In this document: piece by piece, positions 26,170 to 34,046 of the stretch
How the letters are laid out: the number at the start of each line of letters is the position of its first letter
How positions within the stretch are numbered: the first letter of the stretch is position 1
Assembly: GCA_002418205.1 (NCBI GenBank)
Contig: DIDP01000039.1
Location: 82,946 to 146,945, forward strand
DNA length: 64,000 nucleotides
Direction: 5' to 3'
Origin: Anaerolineales bacterium UBA5797
Lineage (GTDB): Bacteria; Chloroflexota; Anaerolineae; Anaerolineales; Villigracilaceae
Translations under genes and position numbers: made by a program
Notes under the pieces: model-generated
Told to the model about the DNA's origin: nothing
The model's input: only the letters and a program-made list of their open reading frames with translations
The model's database searches: none

Positions 26170-27093
26170 TTAGTTCATCAAATACGAATCCGCGTAGATG
26201 ACCTTGTTCAGCAGGATCTGCGTGGTCTTCCAGATGGCAGCCTGTTCCGGATCGGTCGTGTCGAAGTCCGCCATCTGTGGCTCTTCACCGTTCGCGATGC
26301 GCTCTGCAATCTTATTGTAGACGGCGGCCAGCGGATTGCTAGTGTCTTTTGTCTCTATCCAGCGGATGACATCGTTCTGCTTTTCGTCGAACGGGTTGGC
26401 GATCATCATCTGCAAGCCGACGCCCATCAACATGGCGAGGTAGACGCGGTTGATGAGCGGACGATTTTCGTTTGGCACCGCGTTCGAGACGTTCGACAAC
26501 CCGACCGAAATGTTGGGCGCCGGGTCCCAGGCATATTGCAGGGTCCGCACCGTTTCGATGAGATGCGGGCAATATTGCTGGCATCCGCTCACCGTCAGCA
26601 CGAGTGGATCGATGATGAGGTTCTCCATCGGGAAGTCGATCTCCATCATGCGCGGGATCAACTGTTCGACCGCGATGGTGACGCGGGCGTCCGCCTCCAC
26701 CGGGATGCCCTCGGTCCGCATGGTCAGCGCAATGACCTTGGCGTTGTACTTCTTTGCCAGCAGCGGCACCTTCTCCAATCGTTCCGGCTCCGCCGAAGTC
26801 GAATTCAGGATCGGCTGCGCCTTGCTGATCTTCTGCAAAGCTGCTTCCATGCCGTCCACGTTCGTTGTGTCGATCGAGAGCGGGACGTCCACCACGGTCT
26901 CGACCGTTTCCACGATCCACGGAAAGACCTCCGCCCAGTCCTTCTTGCGCGGACCCAGGTTGATGTCGATCGCTTTTGCGCCCGCCTCCACCTGCTTGAC
27001 CGCCAGGTCCATGAAGAATTCGCGGTCCTTGTTCTTCAGCGCTTCCTTCACTTTCTCTGAAATGATGTGGATATTTTCGCCAATGATGTACAT
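26170..27093 (-). CDS. acsE: Methyltetrahydrofolate:corrinoid/iron-sulfur protein methyltransferase
   Basis: The 307-residue protein starts MYIIGENIHI and has pterin-binding TIM-barrel blocks typical of MeTr: AIDINLGPRKKDW, PLSIDTTNVDGMEAAL, ILNSTSAEPERLE, and ISVGLSNVSNAVPNENRP with the substrate-contacting Asn. It moves the methyl group from methyl-THF to the cobalt of the corrinoid protein AcsCD. Length is slightly above Moorella AcsE (262) owing to a C-terminal extension. GGAGGCACAC precedes the ATG. It lies directly upstream of metVF, which makes its substrate. Confidence 0.92.
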   Translation of the reverse strand: MYIIGENIHIISEKVKEALKNKDREFFMDLAVKQVEAGAKAIDINLGPRKKDWAEVFPWIVETVETVVDVPLSIDTTNVDGMEAALQKISKAQPILNSTSAEPERLEKVPLLAKKYNAKVIALTMRTEGIPVEADARVTIAVEQLIPRMMEIDFPMENLIIDPLVLTVSGCQQYCPHLIETVRTLQYAWDPAPNISVGLSNVSNAVPNENRPLINRVYLAMLMGVGLQMMIANPFDEKQNDVIRWIETKDTSNPLAAVYNKIAERIANGEEPQMADFDTTDPEQAAIWKTTQILLNKVIYADSYLMN

Positions 27094-27129
27094 GTGTGCC
27101 TCCGGATGATTGAATGTACGCGATGGATG

Positions 27130-27699
27130 CTAGAACTCGTCCGCGCGCGGCTTGAGGCACAGCGTCATGAAGACAACGTCCGTGCAGTCGCCGTCGGGGA
27201 ACATGAAAAAGTCTTCGAGGGTGCACTGCGAGACAAAACCGATCTGCTCAAAGGCGCGTACCACCTTTGTCTTGTCGGCGATGATCTCCGCGGTAAGCAT
27301 CGAGAGTCCCTGCTTGCGGGCGAACTCCACCAGCACCTTGATCATCTTCATGCCGAGTCCGCGCTTGCGATATTCCTTCGACAGGAACAGGCGCACCTCC
27401 CCGATGTGACGTTTGGGACCCTTGAAGAAGTGCAGTGAACCGCTCCCCACGGCATGGTCCTTGACGAGCGCCAGCAGGGGCAGCACCTCGTCATAATCCA
27501 GGTGATCGCACCAGCCTTGCAACAAATTCGGGTCCTTGATGTTGCTATGCCTGAAATACCGCATATCATCATCACTGACCGGCAGGAAGAGTTCATCCAG
27601 ATGCGGACGATCCTCCCTGACCAACGGGCGCAGCAAAACATATACGCCGTCCTTGAGTGTGACCATTTCCCGGAATGTTTTGATCTGGTCTGGCAGCAT
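27130..27699 (-). CDS. GNAT family N-acetyltransferase in the acs operon
   Basis: This 189-residue protein has the GNAT fold: the acetyl-CoA pyrophosphate loop KEYRKRGLGMKMIKVLVEFA, an adjacent strand (GEVRLFLS) and a C-terminal AFEQIGFVSQC. It starts with VYVLLRPLVREDRPHL, typical of the single-domain RimI-like branch. AAGGAG precedes the start. It sits between RACo and acsE in the Wood-Ljungdahl operon. An acetyl-CoA-dependent protein acetylase here could tune the pathway, but this is only context; the substrate is unknown. Confidence 0.85.
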   Translation of the reverse strand: MLPDQIKTFREMVTLKDGVYVLLRPLVREDRPHLDELFLPVSDDDMRYFRHSNIKDPNLLQGWCDHLDYDEVLPLLALVKDHAVGSGSLHFFKGPKRHIGEVRLFLSKEYRKRGLGMKMIKVLVEFARKQGLSMLTAEIIADKTKVVRAFEQIGFVSQCTLEDFFMFPDGDCTDVVFMTLCLKPRADEF

Positions 27700-27742
27700 G
27701 GTTATCTTCTCCTTGCTTTCCTCGGTCGGGCCGAGGGAAAGG

Positions 27743-29677
27743 TCAATCCTTTTTCAATGCCATTTCCACCGACGGGAATTTGCCCAGGTCGGTATGCGGC
27801 AGAAACAATGCGGACGTAAAGGCTTCATAGAATGTATTGTCCGCTGAAAGTTCGATATAGGTCATACGCTTCGCGATCTCCCCGATGCGTTCGCGCCCGC
27901 GCCAGTCGAGCAGCGCGTAATATGCGCCTTTCACAGATGTATTGCCCAAAAAGTCGAAATGGTCCCACGACAGATCAGGCAGCAACCCGATCTGCACAGC
28001 CTTCTCCACGTTGATATATTTTCCGAACGACCCCCCGACCAAAACCTTTGAGACGTTCTGCAGTTCGATGCCGACCGTCTCAGCCAGCACGGTAAAGCCT
28101 GCATAAATGGCGGCTTTGGCGCGCAACAGGTTGTCGACATCCACCCTCGATAGAACAATATCCTCACCGGACTCCGTCTCCGCGCCCCAGGCCACCACAT
28201 ACTCGCCGCCATGCGCTCCCTCCCGGACCCGAGGACTGCCCGCCGTTAATTTGACATTGCCTGCCTTGTCGAGGATTCCCGTTAAGAACGCCTCCGACAA
28301 CAGCGCGATCAACCCGCTTCCGCAGATCCCCTTCGGCCTGCCTCCACCAATGACGCGATAGGTCGGCTCGAAGGTTTCACTGTTGATCCACACTTCCTCG
28401 ATCGCGCCCGTGGTTGCGCGCATCCCATTGACCACGCCTGCGCCCTCGAATGCGGGTCCCGCCGAACATGCACAGGTGACCAACCAATCGCGGTTGCCCA
28501 GAACGGTCTCGCCGTTGGTGCCCACATCCAGGAACAGGGTGGTATCCTCCGCCGAGTCCACCCCCGATGACAATACGCCGGCCGTAATATCCGCGCCCAC
28601 ATAACTTGCCACGCCGGGCAGACAGTCCACGCTGGCTTCGGGATGCGTATTCAACCCCACCTCCCGCGCGCTCATTATCGGAGGATGATTTACGGCGGTG
28701 ATGAACGGCGAAAGGCGGATGCTTTCCGCCGAAATGCCCAGCAGCAGGTGCATCATCGTGCTGTTGCCGGCGATCGTCGCCTTGACAACCTCCCCGGGCT
28801 TCGCCTTGACGCGTTTGCAGGCGGTATCGAGCAGTCCATTGATCGTATCCAGCACGCGTTGCCGCAGGTCGCTCCCGCCGCCGTTCTTGCCCGCATAGAT
28901 GATCCTTGAGATCACATCCTCACCGCGGGCGATCTGACCGTTGTATTCAGCGACCTGCGCCCGCACCTTCCCGGTGACGAGGTCGACCAGCCACAGGGAC
29001 ACCGTGGTCGTGCCGATATCGATGGCGGCGCCCCAAAGCGGAGCGAACTCATCGAGATGACCGGGTTGCAGGTCAATGAGACGCACAACCTGATTGGTCT
29101 CATCATTCCGGATCACATTCGAAACATCGATGACGGCAGTGACCTTCCAGTCTCCAGCGCGCAATACCGTGCCGAGTCTCTGAAGCAGGTTGAGGGAACA
29201 TGCCACTTGCAGGAAACGATGCTGCAATCGCAGCGCGGTCTGCAAACGCGACCAGTCGTCGGTCTGGTCGTCCATGCTGGGCGGGGTGAGTTCCAGATGG
29301 ATGCGCTGTACGGTTTGACTCTGAAGGTAATCGTAGCCATCGGGAACCGTGACCTCGGCAACCACGCGGTCGGTGGTCAGCCTGCGTTCGATCTTCTCCT
29401 GCGGCGGAACATAAATGGAAACATCGCCTTCGACAACGGTTTGACAGGCGAGCGCGTAGCCCTGCTCGATATCGGCAGGGGAGAGGCGTAAAGTGCTTCT
29501 GCGCCTGACCGTTCCACCGGTCACCTGCACGGCGCAACGTCCGCAACGTCCCTGCCCACCACACGGCTGACCGATGTCAATGCCTGCGATGTGTGCGGCA
29601 TCTGCCAGCAGGGTGTTGGTGGGGACGGAAACCGTTAGGGGTTTTTCGTCGAGGGTGAAGGTGACGGAGTGTTCCAT
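27743..29677 (-). CDS. Reductive activator of corrinoid/iron-sulfur protein (RACo)
   Basis: This 644-residue protein has a plant-type ferredoxin domain (C39, C45, C48 in PCGGQGRCGRC, and C78), a linker and middle domain (about 100-205), and an ASKHA-fold ATPase (from about 210; GAAIDIGTTTVSLWLVD, IAGNSTMMHLLLGI, LFLDVGTNGETVLG, GICGSGLIALLSE, VLVGGSFGKYIN). RACo uses ATP to push an electron onto inactive Co(II) corrinoid and return it to active Co(I). It lies next to acsC, its substrate's large subunit, as in Moorella and Carboxydothermus. A 17-base inverted repeat precedes the start. Confidence 0.92.
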   Translation of the reverse strand: MEHSVTFTLDEKPLTVSVPTNTLLADAAHIAGIDIGQPCGGQGRCGRCAVQVTGGTVRRRSTLRLSPADIEQGYALACQTVVEGDVSIYVPPQEKIERRLTTDRVVAEVTVPDGYDYLQSQTVQRIHLELTPPSMDDQTDDWSRLQTALRLQHRFLQVACSLNLLQRLGTVLRAGDWKVTAVIDVSNVIRNDETNQVVRLIDLQPGHLDEFAPLWGAAIDIGTTTVSLWLVDLVTGKVRAQVAEYNGQIARGEDVISRIIYAGKNGGGSDLRQRVLDTINGLLDTACKRVKAKPGEVVKATIAGNSTMMHLLLGISAESIRLSPFITAVNHPPIMSAREVGLNTHPEASVDCLPGVASYVGADITAGVLSSGVDSAEDTTLFLDVGTNGETVLGNRDWLVTCACSAGPAFEGAGVVNGMRATTGAIEEVWINSETFEPTYRVIGGGRPKGICGSGLIALLSEAFLTGILDKAGNVKLTAGSPRVREGAHGGEYVVAWGAETESGEDIVLSRVDVDNLLRAKAAIYAGFTVLAETVGIELQNVSKVLVGGSFGKYINVEKAVQIGLLPDLSWDHFDFLGNTSVKGAYYALLDWRGRERIGEIAKRMTYIELSADNTFYEAFTSALFLPHTDLGKFPSVEMALKKD

Positions 29678-29693
29678 TGGGTCACGGGTTGAA

Positions 29694-29750
29694 GGTTCAA
29701 GGTTGAAGGTTGTGATTCTCTGCGGAACTTTCCACCTTCAACCTTGAACC
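29694..29750. repeat. Inverted repeat between acsC and RACo
   Basis: A 17-base arm (GGTTCAAGGTTGAAGGT, 29694-29710) and its exact complement (29734-29750) surround a 23-base loop. The GTTGAAGG type motif also occurs, in altered form, at 34006-34039. It probably belongs to a dispersed repeat family and would form a strong mRNA hairpin. Confidence 0.65.
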
Positions 29751-29757
29751 TGAAAAC

Positions 29758-31080
29758 TTAATTCAATGCCTGCTTCATGAACGCGGGCAGGTCCACTGCT
29801 TCACGCGGACCGACGCGGATCTCCCAATCGGAGAGTTCCTCCTCCACTTCGCCTGAAAGCACCGCGACGTGACCGGGCAGGACAAGCCTCTTTTTGCTGA
29901 CCTTGTCGGCGACGTTGAATCCTTTGATTGCCTTCGCGATCCGCTCCGCATCGAACTTGCCTGCCGCCCACGCCGTGAGCACGGACATGCCTTCCGCGTC
30001 GGTGACGACAAGCCATGCAGGTAATCCGCTCCCTTCCACTTCATTGGCAACCGCGAAGTAGGTGATGCTGAAGTTCGTGGTGACCAGCACGGGGCTTTCG
30101 GGTTTTGGCGAGTTGATCTCGTAGATGCCCGGCTGGACCTGGATCGGTTTCTGTGGGTCGGTGTAGATGTTCTCGCGCAGGACGAGCAACGGATAGATCA
30201 TCTCGGGCGCGAAGGTGTCGATCACCACAAAGCCCGCATATTTCGCGATCGCCTGCGAGGCGTAGACGGCTTCCTTGTCGAGTCCGTTTTGGGCGGCGAA
30301 AAAGATGGTGGGGTAGCCCAGCGGCTTGAAGTTGGATTTCAATGCCAGGCGGCGGGCCTGCGTCGAACGCGCCAGCCACTCGCCGAGGTTCTTCCCGCCG
30401 AGGTCGAGCACCATATCTTCGACTCCCTTCGCCTGGACTTTTTGAGTCAAATCGGCGAGATCGTCGAGCGAGTCTGCCTTGACGACGAGCGAGGCTTTGT
30501 GCTTCTTTGCCACATCCGCCAGGGATTCGTAGTTGGATGAGTCTGCAGCGTAGACCAAGGTCGATTCACCGGAGAGCAGGCTGAGGCTTGAGTCCAGAAC
30601 CGCCGCGTCGGTCCCGATCAAAATCAGCGGACGCTTGGTCACCTCCCGAACTGCTTTCACCGCGGCTGACAGATCCCCATCTGCTTCGATGGCGTACCCG
30701 TTGAGGTTGAAGTCCATGCCCACATAGTTGACCTTATAGGCGTCGGCGGTTGCGACCTTTTTGGCGATGTCGGGGTCACTGGCTTTGAGGCGCAGGAACA
30801 GACCAGGCTTGTTGTAAAAGGTCTTTTCGTGGCGGAACATCACCACTTCGTTGCCGACCTTGACTTCGGTGCCGTCGGCTTTGAGCGTGATGAGGCGGAT
30901 GGGCGGCGCAGCGGACTCGGCGAGCTGCTTCTTCGATTCCTCGCTGACGTACGGACACGCGCTGAGTTCAACCTGCTTGGCGGCGAGTTTCATCGCGAAC
31001 GCGAGACAGGTGGGGAAGCCGCATTCCTTGCAGTTGGTCTGCGGGAGCATTTTGTAGATTTGAATTCCTGAAAGTGCCAT
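29758..31080 (-). CDS. acsC: Corrinoid/iron-sulfur protein, large subunit
   Basis: The 440-residue protein starts with the 4Fe-4S domain: C17, C20, C25 and C42 (NCKECGFPTCLAF and SACPYVSEE). A TIM-barrel domain follows (about 90-320) and a C-terminal corrinoid-binding domain (about 330-440; TNFSITYFAVANEVE, LVVTDAEGMSVLTAWAAGKF). With AcsD it carries the methyl group on cobalt from AcsE to acetyl-CoA synthase. GGAG precedes the start. The size and domain order are those of Moorella AcsC. Confidence 0.93.
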   Translation of the reverse strand: MALSGIQIYKMLPQTNCKECGFPTCLAFAMKLAAKQVELSACPYVSEESKKQLAESAAPPIRLITLKADGTEVKVGNEVVMFRHEKTFYNKPGLFLRLKASDPDIAKKVATADAYKVNYVGMDFNLNGYAIEADGDLSAAVKAVREVTKRPLILIGTDAAVLDSSLSLLSGESTLVYAADSSNYESLADVAKKHKASLVVKADSLDDLADLTQKVQAKGVEDMVLDLGGKNLGEWLARSTQARRLALKSNFKPLGYPTIFFAAQNGLDKEAVYASQAIAKYAGFVVIDTFAPEMIYPLLVLRENIYTDPQKPIQVQPGIYEINSPKPESPVLVTTNFSITYFAVANEVEGSGLPAWLVVTDAEGMSVLTAWAAGKFDAERIAKAIKGFNVADKVSKKRLVLPGHVAVLSGEVEEELSDWEIRVGPREAVDLPAFMKQALN

Positions 31081-31098
31081 GGGTTCTCCTATTCAACA

Positions 31099-31178
31099 TG
31101 TCATTGCGGGCGTAGCGAAGCAATCTTCTGTTTGATGGTTACATGAGATTGCTTCACCCCTTGGGGTTCGCAAGGACA
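31099..31178. repeat. Palindromic dispersed repeat (TGTCATTGCG type), copy 1
   Basis: The 80-base element starts TGTCATTGCGGGCGTAGCGA and ends in GCAAGGACA, near-complementary ends, with AAGCAATCT/AGATTGCTT inside. It is a non-coding, MITE-like palindromic element of the sort scattered in many genomes. Its right end touches the acsD stop codon (31179). Copy 2 is at 32143-32247. Confidence 0.7.
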
Positions 31179-32123
31179 TCACGCTGCAATCAATTCCTCG
31201 ATCGCTTCCTTGATGCGTTTCACCGATTCTGGATGCCGCAACACGATGATGTCCGCACCTGATTCGACGAGCGCGGTGGCGGTGATGGTTTCCCAGTTGA
31301 TGGCGCGGGCATTCCAATCGCCCCAGGCTTCGGGCACGCCCTCGCCAACCTTCGCTTCTTTCGTCTTCCACGCTTCAAAACCGGGCGTGACGATCATCGG
31401 GAATTGTGTCATCGCGTCGCCCTGCAATGCGGCGAGCCTCAGGCGTTCCATCACCGAGTAGCCATATTCGATTCCATAACCGAGCGCGCCGGTTGTCGGG
31501 TCCATCAGGATGCGTTCCTTCGGCATGCCCATGTCGCTGATGAGAATGTTCAACTGCTTCGACAGGTTCACATCCATCGGCGCGCGCGCCTGCACGAGAT
31601 GTCCGTTTGCCATGGCCGTTGCCACGATGGTCCGATAATTTTTATCTTCGCAGATGCCGAGCACGAGCCGTTCGCCCTTCGTCGCTTCAGAGACCGGCAC
31701 AAGCAGTTCGTTATCCTTCTCCGCCTGCCCCGGACCCCAGACGATGAGAGGGAGCCCCGTCGCCTCCAAAACGGATTTGACCGCCTTGACCGCGTCCTCG
31801 ACCGAATCTTCCACGGTCAACGCCAGGACGAGCAGGTCTGCTCCCGCCTCTTCAGCCTTTTTCGCCCATCGGGCGGGATCCGCCATCGCCTCACCCCAGA
31901 CCTCCGCCAGCAGCGGTGACCAGTCTTCGGGCTTGCGCGATTTGATCTCGATCGCGATGACGGGCTTGTTCGGTGTGGGCGCCTCGAATTGCAGGTACGG
32001 CATCGTCGTCCCGCCGCCAACGGTGACGGCTTTTGTGCGGGTGCCGCCGTCTGCGCTCGTCGCGCCGATGGTGATGGCTCTGATATTTCCGGTCCATTTG
32101 TCTTTTGGGATTTCGATTGGCAT
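31179..32123 (-). CDS. acsD: Corrinoid/iron-sulfur protein, small subunit
   Basis: The 314-residue protein is a TIM barrel of the CdhD/AcsD family, with VTVGGGTTMPYLQFEAP, PVIAIEIKSRKPEDW, LLVLALTVEDSVEDAV, RILMDPTTGALGYGIEYGYSV and MTQFPMIVTPGFEAWKTKEA. It forms the heterodimer with AcsC that holds the corrinoid. AAGGAGAATCGTT precedes the start. The stop codon directly abuts a palindromic repeat. It lies upstream of acsC, with 98 bases between them, almost all repeat. Confidence 0.93.
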   Translation of the reverse strand: MPIEIPKDKWTGNIRAITIGATSADGGTRTKAVTVGGGTTMPYLQFEAPTPNKPVIAIEIKSRKPEDWSPLLAEVWGEAMADPARWAKKAEEAGADLLVLALTVEDSVEDAVKAVKSVLEATGLPLIVWGPGQAEKDNELLVPVSEATKGERLVLGICEDKNYRTIVATAMANGHLVQARAPMDVNLSKQLNILISDMGMPKERILMDPTTGALGYGIEYGYSVMERLRLAALQGDAMTQFPMIVTPGFEAWKTKEAKVGEGVPEAWGDWNARAINWETITATALVESGADIIVLRHPESVKRIKEAIEELIAA

Positions 32124-32142
32124 AACGATTCTCCTTGTTATA

Positions 32143-32247
32143 TGTCATTGCGAGCGAAGCGAAGCAATCTCATGGAACCTGCAAACAATTGTTTTATGAT
32201 GCGAGGAGATTGCTTCGTGGCGCCCAGCGCCACTCCTCGCAATGACA
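32143..32247. repeat. Palindromic dispersed repeat (TGTCATTGCG type), copy 2
   Basis: The 105-base element has perfect ends TGTCATTGCGAG and CTCGCAATGACA and internal arms AAGCAATCTC/GGAGATTGCTTCG. Its right end directly abuts the stop codon (32248) of the CBS-domain gene, just as copy 1 abuts that of acsD. It has no coding capacity. Confidence 0.75.
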
Positions 32248-32748
32248 TTACGTTAATCCTGCTTTTCTCCTCGCCTCATCTCTTCTTTCAATGAACTGCT
32301 CGATCGGCGTCTTGCGTTCCGCCGAAAGACCCAGATCCTTCAATTCACTTTCATCTTTTGCCGCCATGTGACGCAAAATATGACGATAAGAAATATAAGC
32401 CGCGGGGTAAATAATTCCCGCCGAATTGTGCAGCATGTACGCCACGCGTATGCCGCGGTCCTTCATCATCTGCGCCGCGACCGCCAGGGAGATGTCGGCA
32501 GGCAGATCGGGGACACCTTCACTCATGATGTCTTCGGCGGCCAGTGTCTCGTACCCTTCCCGCGCGTACGCCCAGACCAGTTCATCAACTCCGACCACAC
32601 CGATGCCGTGACCTTCCGCGTCTAGCACGCACATCGCCTCGACGTTCTTTTCCAGCAGAAAGCGCGCGATATCCATAATGGGAGAGTCCCATTTGCAGGT
32701 CGGCACGCCGACGGTCATCAAGTCGCGGACGAGTTTTGCTTCTTTCAT
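32248..32748 (-). CDS. CBS-domain protein
   Basis: The start at 32748 gives a 166-residue protein beginning MKEAKLVRDLMTVGVPTCKW, typical of CBS pairs; the open frame goes further upstream only by reading through the neighbouring gene. Two CBS motifs span about 5-55 (IMDIARFLLEKNVEAMCVLD, then GHGIGVVGVDELVWA) and 75-130 (DIMSEGVPDLPADISLAVAA). CBS pairs bind adenosyl nucleotides such as AMP, ATP or SAM and act as energy sensors. The start is one base after the stop of the membrane protein gene. In the middle of the acs operon it may sense energy state for the pathway; partner unknown. Confidence 0.85.
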   Translation of the reverse strand: MKEAKLVRDLMTVGVPTCKWDSPIMDIARFLLEKNVEAMCVLDAEGHGIGVVGVDELVWAYAREGYETLAAEDIMSEGVPDLPADISLAVAAQMMKDRGIRVAYMLHNSAGIIYPAAYISYRHILRHMAAKDESELKDLGLSAERKTPIEQFIERRDEARRKAGLT

Positions 32749-32749
32749 C

Positions 32750-33373
32750 TTATTGAAAAGCCATGACTGTCTCGCGGTAGGCGGCGAAAACCAGCAGTAT
32801 GATGCCGAGCACAAGACAAAGTATTTCAGAACGGGATAGCCGAATATCCCGAAAATTCTTGATTTTTTCGCTCTTCCAGTTTGTCCAACTCTTATATTGA
32901 TACATTCCAAATCCCACGGTGGCGCCAATGACGAGTACATAGGCAAGCATTTCCAAACCGCCGATGCTCATGCCGAGCGCCATGCCATCCCAGGCGTTGA
33001 ACTGCTTCAAATCGGAAGCCGCAAAGGAATTGGTGCCTGAAATAAATCCTGTGGTAATTCCCAGGGTTATCGGCAGGATGTAGCCTGTTGGGAATCCATT
33101 TACCTGTTGCAGGTTCAAAAGAATGCTCAAACCAACCACCATGCCAAGGTTGAACAATAATGTAAGCCCGAATTCAGACCAGAAGGAGGTCGCGGAGGCG
33201 ACGAATTTCCCCACAGCCGCCTGCGGACTACCTCGCATAAAGCCTTCAGGCAGGAGATAATACCCGATCAAGTAGGAACTCAAATTGAGCAGGGAATATA
33301 ACCCATACAACCAAAGCACGCGTGCGAATACGCTTTGGTGGCTGAGGTCGAACTGGTCCGTACTGTCGGTCAT
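32750..33373 (-). CDS. Multi-pass membrane protein inserted in the acs operon
   Basis: This 207-residue protein has about five membrane helices (near residues 18-42, 65-88, 98-112, 132-158 and 183-200). Polar residues inside them and the block DGMALGMSIGGLEMLAYVLV recall SpoIIM-like membrane proteins, but the match is weak and I do not name it. It ends one base before the CBS gene and starts just downstream of a broken second copy of the CBS gene's 5' end, so it appears to sit within a local duplication. Function unknown. Confidence 0.7.
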   Translation of the reverse strand: MTDSTDQFDLSHQSVFARVLWLYGLYSLLNLSSYLIGYYLLPEGFMRGSPQAAVGKFVASATSFWSEFGLTLLFNLGMVVGLSILLNLQQVNGFPTGYILPITLGITTGFISGTNSFAASDLKQFNAWDGMALGMSIGGLEMLAYVLVIGATVGFGMYQYKSWTNWKSEKIKNFRDIRLSRSEILCLVLGIILLVFAAYRETVMAFQ

Positions 33374-33380
33374 CGTTACA

Positions 33381-33443
33381 TCACTCGTTTGCAGGTCGGC
33401 ACACGAACAGCATCAAGTCACGGATGAGTTTGGTTTCTTCCAT
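33381..33443 (-). pseudogene. Truncated copy of the CBS gene 5' end
   Basis: The frame from the ATG at 33443 reads MEETKLIRDLMLFVCRPANE and stops. Its first 11 codons match the intact CBS gene start (MKEAKLVRDLM), and after a one-base deletion the bases CCGACCTGCAAA still match the PTCK codons. Nothing of the rest remains; the membrane protein gene starts eight bases later. It is a relic of duplication or of insertion into an earlier CBS gene. Confidence 0.7.
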
Positions 33444-33456
33444 GATTTCCAGCGAA

Positions 33457-33490
33457 AAACCTGACAGGTCTCAGGAGACCTGTCAGGTTT
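33457..33490 (-). terminator. Hairpin after bacterioferritin gene
   Basis: AAACCTGACAGGTCT and its exact complement make a 15-base stem with a 4-base loop, seven bases past the bacterioferritin stop, with TTT on the minus-strand exit side. The sequence (CCTGACAGGTC type) is a common dispersed palindrome. In mid-operon it may reduce rather than stop transcription. Confidence 0.6.
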
Positions 33491-33497
33491 CAATGGT

Positions 33498-33974
33498 TTA
33501 CTCTCCCTCGCCAGCCTGATTACTCAGGTAGTTCTCCAGTCCCATCTGCTCGATCTGGGTGCGCTGTTTCTTCGCCCAGTCGTGATGTCCCTCCTCCATC
33601 TTGAGGATGGTGGTCAACAGATCGCCTGTGGACTCGTCGCCGACTTCGCCTGCCAGCGCAATTCCCGCGTTGTAGGCTTTGATCGCGCCCAGTTCGGCTT
33701 CCTGGTCGTTGCTGACCATTTCCTGTACGGTTTTGCCGATCTTCATCTGGTTGAGTTTGGAGACGATGGGCATCCCTTCGAGGAAGAGGATACGCCCGAT
33801 GAGCCACTCGGCGTGGTGCATCTCATCGATGGCTTTCTTCTCAATATCTTTGTGAAGTTTTCCATACCCCCAGTTGTCGCACATCTCGGAATGCACCATG
33901 TACTGGCTGATGGCGGTTAATTCATCCGCCAGGAGGTCGTTGAGGACTTTGATGAGTTTATCGTCGCCTTTCAT
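33498..33974 (-). CDS. bfr: Bacterioferritin
   Basis: The start at 33974 follows CAGGAGCAAAAC; an ATG six codons upstream lacks a site. The 158-residue protein is collinear with E. coli Bfr: MKGDDKLIKVLNDLLADEL with ferroxidase Glu18, IDEMHHAE with the second Glu, the haem-ligand Met and His, and MEEGHHDWAKKQ with the last Glu/His pair. It would form a 24-subunit iron store, detoxifying Fe(II) and peroxide. Placement inside the CODH/ACS operon, just after acsB, suggests iron supply or oxygen protection for these Fe-S/Ni enzymes. Confidence 0.92.
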   Translation of the reverse strand: MKGDDKLIKVLNDLLADELTAISQYMVHSEMCDNWGYGKLHKDIEKKAIDEMHHAEWLIGRILFLEGMPIVSKLNQMKIGKTVQEMVSNDQEAELGAIKAYNAGIALAGEVGDESTGDLLTTILKMEEGHHDWAKKQRTQIEQMGLENYLSNQAGEGE

Positions 33975-34005
33975 GTTTTGCTCCTGTTTCAAGTTGAACT
34001 TTTGG

Positions 34006-34039
34006 AGGTTGGAAGGTTAAACCTTCAACCTTCCAACCT
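34006..34039. repeat. Inverted repeat between acsB and bfr
   Basis: AGGTTGGAAGGTT (34006-34018) and its exact complement (34027-34039) form a 13-base stem and 8-base loop in the short gap after the acsB stop. Similar in type to the repeat at 29694-29750. Confidence 0.6.
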
Positions 34040-34046
34040 GGAACCG

